From assembly GCA_963678705.1 (NCBI GenBank), contig OY783208.1:18239486-18303485 (forward strand): a stretch of 64,000 nucleotides of DNA. Direction: 5' to 3'. Source of the DNA: Panorpa germanica. Taxonomy: Eukaryota; Arthropoda; Insecta; Mecoptera; Panorpidae. The notes below the pieces were generated by a model. It made no database searches, had not been told where the DNA came from, and saw nothing but the letters and a program-made list of their open reading frames with translations. The translations under genes were made by a program, and so were the position numbers. Positions 54,175-64,000 of this stretch are shown here, one piece after another (within the stretch, counting starts at the first letter, position 1; the number at the start of each line of letters is the position of its first letter).

Positions 54175-57084
54175 TTAAAACTACATAAAAACACACATTT
54201 AGCTGTAAAACCATTTTCTTGCGACGATTGCAGTAAAACGTTTAGTCAATCAATTCAATTAAAACTACATAAAAACACACATTTAGCTGTAAAACCATTT
54301 TCTTGCGACGAATGCAGTAAAACGTTTAGTCAACCAATTCAATTAAAACAACATAAAAACACACATTTAGCTGTAAAACCATTTTCTTGCGACGATTGCA
54401 GTAAAACGTTTTGTCAATCAATTCAATTAAAACTACATAAAAACACACATTTAGCTGTAAAACCATTTTCTTGCGACGAATGCAGTAAAACGTTTAGTCA
54501 ACCAATTCAATTAAAACTACATAAAAACACACATTTAGCTGTAAAACCATTTTCGTGCGACGATTGCAGTAAAACGTTTAGTCAATCAATTCAATTAAAA
54601 CTACATAAAAACACACATTTAGCTGTAAAACCATTTTCTTGCGACGAATGCAGTAAAACGTTTAGTCAACCAATTCAATTAAAACAACATAAAAACACAC
54701 ATTTAGCTGTAAAACCATTTTCTTGCGACGATTGCAGTAAAACGTTTAGTCAACCAATTCAATTAAAACAACATAAAAACACACATTTAGCTGTAAATCC
54801 ATTTGCTTGTGACGTATGTAGTAAAACGTTTAGTCAACCAATTCAATTAAAACAACATAAAAACACACATTTAGCTGTAAATCCATTTGCTTGTGACGTA
54901 TGTAGTAAAACGTTTAGTCAACCAATTCAATTAAAACAACATAAAAACACACATTTAGCTGTAAAACCATTTGCTTGTGACGTATGTAGTAAAACGTTTA
55001 GTCAACCAATTCAATTAAAACAACATAAAAACACACATTTAGCTGTAAAACCATTTTCTTGCGACGATTGCAGTAAAACGTTTAGTCAATCAATTCAATT
55101 AAAACTACATAAAAACACACATGTAGCTGTAAAACCATTTGCTTTTGACGTATGTAGTAAAACGGTTAGTCAACCAATTCAATTAAAACAACATAAAAAC
55201 ACACATTTAGCTGTAAAACCATTTTCTTGCGACGATTCCAGTAAAACGTTTAGTCAACCAATTCAATTAAAACAACATAAAAACACACATTTAGCTGTAA
55301 AACCATTTTCTTGCGACGAATGCAGTAAAACGTTTAGTCAACCAATTCAATTAAAACTACATAAAAACACACATTTAGCTGTAAAACCATTTTCTTGCGA
55401 CGATTGCAGTAAAACGTTTAGTCAATCAATTCAATTAAAACTACATAAAAACACACATTTAGCTGTAAAACCATTTGCTTTTGACGTATGTAGTAAAACG
55501 GTTAGTCAACCAATTCAATTAAAACAACATAAAAACACACATTTAGCTGTAAAACCATTTTCTTGCGACGAATGCAGTAAAACGTTTAGTCAACCAATTC
55601 AATTAAAACAACATAAAAACACACATTTAGCTGTAAAACCATTTTCTTGCGACGATTGCAGTAAAACGTTTAGTCAATCAATTCAATTAAAACTACATAA
55701 AAACACACATTTAGCTGTAAAACCATTTGCTTTTGACGTATGTAGTAAAACGGTTAGTCAACCAATTCAATTAAAACAACATAAAAACACACATTTAGCT
55801 GTAAAACCATTTTCTTGCGACGATTGCAGTAAAACGTTTAGTCAACCAATTCAATTAAAACAACATAAAAACACACATTTAGCTGTAAATCCATTTGCTT
55901 GTGACGTATGTAGTAAAACGTTTAGTCAACCAATTCAATTAAAACAACATAAAAACACACATTTAGCTGTAAAACCATTTGCTTGTGACGTATGTAGTAA
56001 AACGTTTAGTCAACCAATTCAATTAAAACAACATAAAAACACACATTTAGCTGTAAAACCATTTTCTTGCGACGATTGCAGTTAAACGTTTAGTCAATCA
56101 ATTCAATTAAAACTACATAAAAACACACATTTAGCTGTAAAACCATTTTCTTGCGACGAATGCAGTAAAACGTTTAGTCAACCAATTCAATTTAAACTAC
56201 ATAAAAACACACATTTAGCTGTAAAACCATTTTCTTGCGACGAATGCAGTAAAACGTTTAGTCAACCAATTCAATTAAAACTACATAAAAACACACATTT
56301 AGCTGTAAAACCATTTTCTTGCGACGATTGCAGTAAAACGTTTAGTCAACCAATTCAATTAAAACAACATAAAAACACACATTTAGCTGTAAAACCATTT
56401 GCTTGTGACGTATGTAGTAAAACGTTTAGTCAACCAATTCAATTAAAACAACATAAAAACACACATTTAGCTGTAAAACCATTTGCTTGTGACGTATGTA
56501 GTAAAACGTTTAGTCAACCAATTCAATTAAAACAACATAAAAACACACATTTAGCTGTAAAACCATTTTCTTGCGACGATTGCAGTAAAACGTTTAGTCA
56601 ATCAATTCAATTAAAACTACATAAAAACACACATTTAGCTGTAAAACCATTTTCTTGCGACGAATGCAGTAAAACGTTTAGTCAACCAATTCAATTAAAA
56701 CTACATAAAAACACACATTTAGCTGTAAAACCATTTTCGTGCGACGATTGCAGTAAAACGTTTAGTCAATCAATTCAATTAAAACTACATAAAAACACAC
56801 ATTTAGCTGTAAAACCATTTTCTTGCGACGAATGCAGTAAAACGTTTAGTCAACCAATTCAATTAAAACAACATAAAAACTCACATTTAGGTGTGAAACC
56901 TTTTTCTTGCGATGAATGTAGTAAAACGTTTAGTCAACCAATTCAATTAAAACAACATAAAAACTCACATTTAGGTCTAAAATGTTTTTCTTGTGACGTA
57001 TGTAGTAAAACGTTCAATCGTTCATCACAATTAAAACGACATAAAAAAACACATTTAGTTGTAGAACCATTGGTTAAATTATAA
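54175..57084 (+). pseudogene. Distal third of finger array, with stops and lost ligands
   Basis: After the first TAA the same frame continues for about 34 units to the natural end at 57082-57084, interrupted by a second TAA at 56083-56085 (AAA to TAA). Three units have the first Cys replaced by Phe (codons at 55144, 55480 and 55732) and one has the second Cys replaced by Ser (55237). These lesions are absent from the proximal 62 units as far as I read. The end is family-like: two fingers with H-L-G linkers, then a short tail E-P-L-V-K-L. It lacks the K-R-N-L-H terminal finger of the other genes. Confidence 0.75.
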
Positions 57085-57960
57085 CTAAGTCTCTTATGAT
57101 GGGCGTTTTACTCCATGATAGAACCGTATTTGAATTTTACATTCATGGTTCCTGATTATGCTGGCTCTATAATAATAGGAAATTCTCTTTATTTTAAATA
57201 TATTCATAAGTTGTAAATTATGAATTTATGAATTACGAATTATGTATTTGTAAATGTATTTATGCTATTTAAGTGCTAATAATTTCCAAAAGTTGAAGCA
57301 CTAAAAATAAATATTAAAAAAATAATAATAGCAATAGGAAATGTGTTGCTGCTAAAGCAATACGTTTATGCAGTATCAATCAATTTTATCAGCATTAAAC
57401 CGCTTTATATTTCGACGTGGAAAACCTACAACCATATTGTTAAGTACACAATCCTAAAATAAATTAAAATATTAATAATAATAAAACTAAGTTTAACTTT
57501 AAAAAATCAATACAATTTTATGTTTCAAAATTAGCTAAAATCTAATTCATTTTTCATATATATTCTCTGTGTTCCAAATTTTTTTCATAAATAAATAATT
57601 CTATTTATTTTACCATTTCGATTTCGTTGACTGATGTTATATTATTGAAGGATTTGGTTTGAGATTGAGAATTAGGAAACAAAAGCAAGATTTATAAGAA
57701 ATGACCGAAGGAAAATGCTGAAGTTGTGATATGAGTTTTGGAAGTCTGATATTAGAGACTTATCATCATGTTTTGATTGTATCACCCGGCGTTGTCCGTG
57801 TGTTTAATTTAGTTAATAAGTGTGTACTGTGAGTCTATGTCGTAACAATTACCTACATCTACAAATTACTTATAAGTATAAAGTCTTAAAGAAATAATTT
57901 TACATTCAATAAGAATAACAAATGCTGCTAATGTCTAAGCAAAATATTCATTTAAAAATA
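57085..57960. other. 3' flank of finger array, no gene
   Basis: AT-rich and unlike the 3' flanks of the other ZF genes. A candidate AATAAA lies at about 57307. I see no ORF or bounded repeat. Confidence 0.5.
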
Positions 57961-59882
57961 TAATAAACTAGCTTTTACCCCCGTCGCAAGCGACGTTTGT
58001 TTTTTATAAGTGACTTGAATTTCATGTCAAAATTTAATTCCATTTTTAAATTGAAATAATAAATGAACTCGTCCTATATTGATTTTACATTTAATAACAA
58101 TTAATTTTTCATACAAACTGACTAAGAAGATACATTTTTTATATCAAAATAAAAAATATTTTGAATTTATGCGATATTTGAACAACTTTTTTTCAAAATT
58201 TGTGATTTTTTTTTTGATTCGTAAATAAGTTACCAAGGCTAGCCTATATACAAAATTTAAACTTTCTAGCACAATTTTTACTCTCGGCAAATACTACCCC
58301 CGTGCCCTCCAATAAAATTTTGAATCTTTTTTTATTAATAATATACTTAATTATTCTAGAATCCAGAAAATGAATTTTCTCCAAAGTTCCCTACCGGGCC
58401 CCCGAATTTCTTTAACCCCCCCCCTTTTTCAATTTTCGAATTTCTAATTTTTGAGAAATGTCAGCATTGAATACCTTAATACACATGCAAAATTTCAACT
58501 TTCTATCTTTTACGAATTAAAAGTAATACTGCAAAAAAGGGATCACTTTTTTTCCAGTTTTTCCAAAATTACGGGTTTCCAGGAAATTCAGGGAAAAATC
58601 CGGGGACGCCAAAAGTCTTAGAATTATTTTCTCTACGAAATAGAAATTTTTTAAAAACTTCCCTAAAGCCGTTTTCGAGATGCCATACAAAATTCGAACC
58701 AAACATATAAACACATAAACATATAAGAATATAAATATACACCTGGGACATTATAATATACTTGAGTTTACCCCCGTCGCAATGCGACGTCTTTTTAGCG
58801 TGTATCATTTGAATCCAATAAAATAATTCGTAATTAAATTTCATATTTAACTGTTCTATTTTTAAATTGAAATAATAAATTAACTCGCACAAATACATTG
58901 ACACATATAAATTGAGTAGCTTTTACCCCCGTCGCAAGCGACGTCTGTCTTTTGTGTGTGACTTGAACTTCATGTAAAAATTTCAATTCCACCAGAGTTT
59001 ACCCCCGTCGTAAAGAGTCTTTTTGGCGTGTATATTTGAATCCAATAAAATAATTCGTAATTACAATTCATATTTAACTCTACTATAGTTTACCCCCGTC
59101 GCAAAGCGACGTCTTTTTGGCCTGTATCATTTGAATCCAATAAAATAATTCGTAATTACATTTCATATTTAACTGTTCTATTTTTAAATTGAAATAATAA
59201 ATAAACTCGCACATATACATTGACACATATAAATTGACTAAAAAAATATATTTTTTTTATCAAAATAAAAAATATTTTCAATTTATGCGTTATTTGACCA
59301 ACTTTTTTTCAAAATTTGGAATTTTTTTTTCGATTCGTAAATAAGTTACCAAGGTTAGCCTATATACAAAATTTTAACTTTCTAGCACAAATTTTACTCT
59401 CGGCAAATACAGCCCCCGTGCCCCCCAATAAAATTTGGAAATTTTGAATTTTTTTTTATTAATAATATACTTAATTATTCTAGAATCCAGAATATGAACT
59501 TTCTCCAAAGTTCCCTACCGGGCCCCCGAATTTCTTCTACCCCCCTTTTTCAATTTTTGAATTTCTAATTTTTGAAAAATGTCAGCATTGAATATCTTAA
59601 TACAGATGCAAAATTTCAACTTTCTATCTCTTACCAACTCAAAGTAATACAGCAAGAAAGGGCTCATTTTTTTTCCAATTTTTTTCAAAATAACGGGTTT
59701 CCAGGAAATTCAGGGAAAAATCCGGGGACGCCAAAAGTCTTAGAATTTTTTTCTCTGCGAAATAGGCAATTTTCAAAAACTTCCCTGGAGCCGTTTTCGA
59801 GATGCCATACAAAATTTGAACCAAACATATAAACATATAAACATATAAGAATATAAATATACACCTGGGACATTATAATAAT
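57961..59882. repeat. Nested copies of an interspersed repeat ('tttacccccgtcgcaa' family)
   Basis: Elements begin with a/g-g-c/t-t-t-t-acccccgtcgcaagcgacg near 57968, 58766, 58917, 58993 and 59089. Two long copies (about 57968-58755 and 59089-59880) share most of their length, including 'ggaaattcagggaaaaatcc', 'gttttcgagatgccatacaaaa' and a tail of 'acatataa' repeats ending 'cctgggacattataata'. The short ones are truncated pieces. The start has a hairpin (gtcgc-aa-gcgac). There is no coding capacity. Its superfamily is not clear to me; small ORFs of 62-111 codons here are read-through of the repeat. Confidence 0.7.
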
Positions 59883-60074
59883 AAACTAGCGCTTCGCCCC
59901 GTCGCAAAGCGACGTGTATTTAATATTTGGGAATAAATAAAAGTTATTTGATAAATAGAAAATAATCCTGAAATATTGTTTATTGTTCGCCTTTCGGCTT
60001 TACAATCTACATTTTTATTACATTTCATATACTTCAACTTACAATTAAATTTACATTATTCTCCACCAACTTAT

Positions 60075-61236
60075 TTATTCTTTTGTTTTTCCTTTCCTTT
60101 TTACTATTTCCGCCATCCAACTCTTTCCTTCACTGCCTCCCTTTAATAGCTGGCCAATATTCCTTTCGCTCGCTACTTTTTCCTTACTCTCAAACTTAAT
60201 GTGCTCCAGTGTTTCGTCCTCCGCTCCGCACACTCTACACTTTCTTTCCTCACTCTTTTCCCAGTATATGTTTCCATTTTCTTCTTATGTGTTTTATGTC
60301 TTTTTCTATAAGGTACTGAGGCACAGTATTTTCTTATAACCTTTTATATCTTTTATTGTAGTTACTTTTCTCTATTTTTCCCATTCTCTCCTGCTGTTGT
60401 ATCTCCTTATCCCTTCTCCTTAGCTCCTCTTTCACACTTGCGCCTCCTTCTCTTCTCCTCTCTGCCTCCTCGATCGCCATTCCATTCTTTCAAAGTACTA
60501 TTTTGTCTTTTTTGTACCTCCTCCCCCCCCCCATTCTTTATGCTATCATCTCTTATTTTCTTTAAAATTTTGCTTTCCGCTCTGTTCAATTTCTCCTCGT
60601 ATTTTACTGCTCTTTCCCCTGTTTTAATTCGTATCTTATCCCTTTTTAGCTCCTCCATAGCCATGTATCCTGGCGTGCACCTGTCCAGCCCTAGTAACCA
60701 TTTAAGATATCTCACCTGTATTCTTTCCAACTTTTCTCGCTCCTTTCACCCCCAAACCTTTGCTCCATACAACATCATACTGGCTATCAGTCTATCAAAC
60801 ATCCATATTCTCTTTTGTATGTCCCCCCCAAATACCTTTTCCCCTAGTCACCATACCCGTCGCATTGCTAGCTCCGCCTGCTTTGCTACCTCCCTTATCT
60901 GAACCTCTTCCCCATTGTTCTATTTAAAAGTGTAGCCCAGATATTAAAATTCTTTTACTTCCTCAATGTCCTCTGTCTTGTATTTCCACCTTTTATGTCT
61001 TCTTTTTTAAATACCATAATTTTTGTCTTTTCCACATTTAACTCTAGTCCTTTCCTGTCTATATATCTCCCTAGCCGATGAGCCATCTCCTGCAGCTCTC
61101 CTTCCCTTTTTGCCAACAGGACTATATCGTCAGCGTATGCTAAAGTCCATATCTTGTAGTGTCTTCCTATTAGCACCCCCCCATCTTGTCCATTACCCCC
61201 TCCAAGTCTGCTGTATATATCGCAAATAAAATGCAA
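60075..61236 (-). pseudogene. Decayed LINE reverse transcriptase fragment
   Basis: The minus strand encodes, in pieces, the end of an ORF2-type protein. 61236-60955 holds RT motif C (L-A-Y-A-D-D-I-V-L-L-A) and the following G-L-E-L-N-V-E-K-T-K. About 60950-60735 encodes the connection region (W-K-Y-K-T-E-D-I-E-E-V-K-E-F, then L-G-Y-T-F) with stop codons. 60730-60407 is R-I-Q-V-R-Y-L-K-W-L-L-G-L-D. A Cys motif (C-R-V-C-G-A-E-D-E-T-L-E-H) is at about 60240-60200, with the final stop at 60075-60077. The RT upstream of motif C is missing. This protein type is one I associate with ant and wasp genomes. It is more GC-rich than its surroundings and carries several stops and frameshifts. Confidence 0.78.
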
Positions 61237-63394
61237 AATATTATTTTGTTATAATTCCTTTATTTACAGTAATAAAGCACTGTATTGACCAGTCTCCAGA
61301 GCCCCCGCCCATAAGCCCCAATCGTCACCTCTTGGCTCCATGCTTTCTTACGTTTCCGAACTTTTAATTTGATTCCTCTAAACTTCTGCCATGAAGCGCC
61401 TCCTACTTTTAGCACTCTGCATCGCTTCTTCCCTGAGCATCGTCGGTCCTTAGAGTACTTTCACAGCGCCCCCGCTGCGTAAATTTATCATTTACCATAA
61501 TGAAGCACAGTATTGAACAATGTCCACTGCCCCGCCCCTAAACATCAATCACCTCTTGGCTCCATGCTCTGTATCATTCTCGCACTTTTAATTGTAATCA
61601 TCTGCACTTTTGCCATAATGCGCCCACTTGCAACACTACAGCTTAACTGAACATCATCGCTTATTAGGGCACTTTTCTATACCCCCCCCGTTTAGCGCAA
61701 TCATTAAATAATCCTGCGCTTCCACCCCCTGCGTACTAATCTCTAAACAATTAGTTTTCCAAATTAATACTTTACTGGCAACCTGCATACTAAATTTCAT
61801 CCTTAGAAGTACATTATTTTTTAATAATTATTCGATAAGATAAATCTTTGATAAAATTGTCACTAATTTCAATGTAAACCTACTAATTACATCAATTCAT
61901 TTATGTTTTTAAGAAAGCCTAGCAGTTCGCTCCTAATAATCTCATCTCTAGGCCTTTTCCTTCCCGTTATTGCACTTTCGATTCAATCCCAATACCCCGC
62001 CACCCTCACTTTTAGCACCAAAGCACATATTCTGCAATACGGTTACCTCCCAGAGCCATTATAATCTATCGCCACTACTTCTAACACCACCGTTACTTAG
62101 AACTGAACCCCAGCGCCACACTCTTCTCCAATCAGACACTACCAATTCGATATTACAGCAATTCATTTACATGATTAAAACTGTACTGTAATCTTACACT
62201 CTATATTTCGTATTTATATTTACGTTATAATATTAGTCTCCCCATTAATCCCCGCTCCTGATATAAAATTGTCATATTTTAGGCATAGCAATCTATTTTG
62301 CTCGTAGCAACTCTCTCTACCTTTATCTACCCCTACTTTTATAAATGATCGAAATTTCAAAATTGAGTTCTTTGGCAAAGCTTTTTCCCGCCCCCCACTT
62401 CCCCAATTTCACGCCGCTACTAAAGTTAAATTTATTTTCGCAAATATGCACATGCATAGTTTCTATTTTTTCACTTTTTCTATTTTTTGATATTTGGGGC
62501 TGTTAACTATTTCCCCCCTATACCTCTTACTCCTGTTCGATTTCACAGCACAACAAACGCACCAAAAATCAATCCAATTCTACTACTGAATGTAATTTGA
62601 ATATCTGACTTATAGAGAACTATTTAGCTTCTATTTAATATTCTACATGCAAAATATCATCGTTGTACCTCTATATTGTTCTTATATTCGGTTTATCACT
62701 CGCCACTCTAATGTTGCACTTAAGAAAATGTAGTTTTTTTTATATTTTCGTAATAATAATGTCAATCTATATCTGCATACTAAATTTCAGCTTTGTATTT
62801 ATATTTTAGCTTTAGTACCCCCCACATACCTCCGCTACTGAACAAGTTTGTCAAATTTTAGCACGAGAATATATTTTATTTGTATCTAAGAATATATATT
62901 CTAAACTATAGCCTTTCATCTCCATATATTTCAAATATCTGGTTTTTGGCCCCCAGCGCCCGCCGCCTCTGGAAAGTTGCAAATTTCTATAGTGTGTCTT
63001 TAATGACACTCTATATATGGCCCCCGTTCCAAATTTTAACGTTCTAGCTCTGTTGCGACATTGCCCCCAAAAAATCACGCCGCTACTGAATTAAAATTTT
63101 GGTAATCTAATTATTGGCAAACATGCGCAATTAGTGTCTCCATACATACCCTAAGTTATAATACTACATTTTCAATATTTCTGGCTTTTACTGTCTCAAC
63201 TCCCGCCGCCACTGGAAATTTGGGGCTGTTTTTTTTTTTTAATTAATAACTGTCTACAGCGAGCCTACATATTAAATTTCAACGTCCTAACTCTATTCTA
63301 ACATTGCCCCCGGAAATTCGCGCCGCTACTGAACTTAAATTTCCAATTTCCAACTATTGGCAAATGTGCACAATTATGATCTCAATACACACAC
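61237..63394. repeat. Degenerate tandem repeats, no gene
   Basis: Two related units at about 61270 and 61500 share 'cacctcttggctccatgct'. Further on, 'cgccgctactgaa'-like motifs recur at about 62412, 62824, 63076 and 63320, each followed by related AT-rich text and 'caaacatgcgcaa'. The last two are about 244 bases apart. This looks like an old tandem array with strong divergence. No ORF is credible. Confidence 0.5.
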
Positions 63395-63660
63395 CAAATT
63401 TCAGTTTTCTATCTTTTCTAGTTCGTCAGATATTAGCAAAAGTATTTTTTCGAATTTTCCAGTTTTTCCAGTATAAGTTTTTCCACGGAAATTCAGGGAA
63501 AAATTCAGGGAAGTAGAAAGTCTTAGAAATTCGTCCTTTACATCATACCAAAATTTGAAGAACTTTGTAGGCGCCGTTTAGAAGATACCATATACGATTT
63601 TGTTACCGGATATATATATAAATAAATATATAAATATATAAATAACGCTCTATATATATA

Positions 63661-64000
63661 TATAAATATCTATGAGTTCTTATAAGTTTTCCATGTTAAA
63701 TTGGAACATTACGAACATTATAATAGGTAGATATTAAGTTAAACCTGCGTATTTTCTTGTATTTTAGTCGAATCTATACAAACCGTATTCTTCGGTGTTT
63801 TAAAGTGAATTAAAAATCAACGTAAATAATTATATTAATTTTACCAATACGAGTTGAAATTAATCTTAAGTTGTGGTGACTACCGTTCGTAACACATTCA
63901 GTTGTAAATTCAATAAATAATAATCATAGTATGTCAAGTGATCGTCTTTCATAAAATCATTGTTTAATATCAAATGCGTCTATCAAGACTCAAATATTAG
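63661..64000. other. AT-rich end of window
   Basis: No gene or recognisable repeat beyond the AT microsatellite. Confidence 0.5.

Larger units (their letters stand above)
48940..57084 (+). repeat. 97-unit, 84-bp tandem repeat of a C2H2 finger
   Basis: The unit 'agtaaaacg...' recurs every 84 bases from 48940 to 57004, exactly 96 periods, with no net indel. Adjacent units differ by 0-8 bases. Variants come in linked combinations: C-D-D-C with S-Q-S and K-L-H, C-D-E-C with S-Q-P, and C-D-V-C written with tgt codons. They repeat in short higher-order patterns (for example alternating CDEC-SQP/CDDC-SQS units around 51450-51780). That is the signature of unequal exchange. The last two units (56892-57084) are diverged and family-like. 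Confidence 0.95.
59883..63660. repeat. Longer copy of the same repeat family, heavily interrupted
   Basis: The left end 'actagcgcttcgccccgtcgcaaagcgacg' matches the family start. The right part (about 63395-63600) matches the family's 3' half ('ttccacggaaattcagggaa', 'gccgtttagaagatacca') and ends in an AT microsatellite near 63608-63668. Between them are a minus-strand LINE fragment and degenerate tandem repeats. That the two ends belong to one insertion is an inference. Confidence 0.45.

Noticed and set aside
48940..57084. CRISPR-like or simple satellite interpretation of the 84-bp array
   Set aside because: There are no spacers, the unit encodes a C2H2 finger in frame, and the genome is eukaryotic.
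60438..60902. 154-codon plus-strand ORF
   Set aside because: The antisense shadow of the minus-strand LINE fragment, which has RT motifs.

Overview
The window is about 64 kb of AT-rich, repeat-laden insect genomic DNA. The zinc-finger and transposon families are insect-like. A decayed LINE at 60-61 kb resembles a type I know from ants and parasitoid wasps, so a hymenopteran is my best guess, but this is not proven by the sequence. There is no bacterial gene organisation: gene-sized ORFs are isolated, spaced by kilobases of AT-rich DNA, and nearly all belong either to one C2H2 zinc-finger (ZF) family or to transposable elements. I see no rRNA, tRNA, CRISPR array or host housekeeping gene.

The backbone is a ZF gene cluster built by repeated duplication of one module: a conserved upstream flank, a single coding exon, and a conserved 3' flank. 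Genes in the left part (2-28 kb) are on the minus strand and those in the right part (29-57 kb) on the plus strand. Left part: a 9-finger gene split by a LINE (2000-2200 plus 7937-8749), an intact 6-finger gene (17915-18667) and a remnant (27880-28125). Right part: a 5'-truncated pseudogene (29377-30032), two intact 15-finger genes (31626-33158 and 36145-37677), a pseudogene (38757-40345), a frameshifted copy (41946-43477) and a third intact 15-finger gene (46461-47993). After a 200-N gap comes an array of 97 almost identical 84-bp finger units (48940-57084). The right part contains a ~10.3 kb tandem duplication (29377-39694 and 39695-48739), nearly identical and possibly an assembly or haplotype duplication. 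Intact family members share an acidic N-terminus with several psi-K-x-E (SUMO-acceptor-like) motifs, then fingers joined by an L-x-x-K-P-F linker instead of TGEKPY.

Transposons have invaded the cluster, and duplicated flanks serve as empty-site references. A full-length ~5.7 kb LINE (ORF1 with zinc knuckles; ORF2 with APE endonuclease, RT and RNase H, with two frameshifts) lies inside finger 7 of the first ZF gene with a 9-bp target duplication. A 1830-bp element with terminal inverted repeats (TIRs) is present as three abutting head-to-tail copies at one TA target (9083-14572). A 7.9 kb hAT element (19156-27092) carries a broken transposase gene and contains a 730-bp TTAA-flanked MITE, an internally deleted BEL/Pao retrotransposon with 309-bp LTRs, and an 89-bp foldback element. 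Two other MITEs lie at 15346-16015 and 17121-17555. The right end (57.96-63.66 kb) is a nest of a repeat family that starts with a (c)ttacccccgtcgcaa motif, with an embedded LINE fragment and degenerate tandem repeats.

As a system, the picture resembles a rapidly evolving polydactyl ZF cluster co-located with, and repeatedly hit by, transposons. A SUMO-dependent repressor role for the proteins is an inference from the N-terminal motifs only. The most unusual signals are the giant homogeneous finger array and the abutting TIR-element trimer with perfect 20-bp palindromic junctions.
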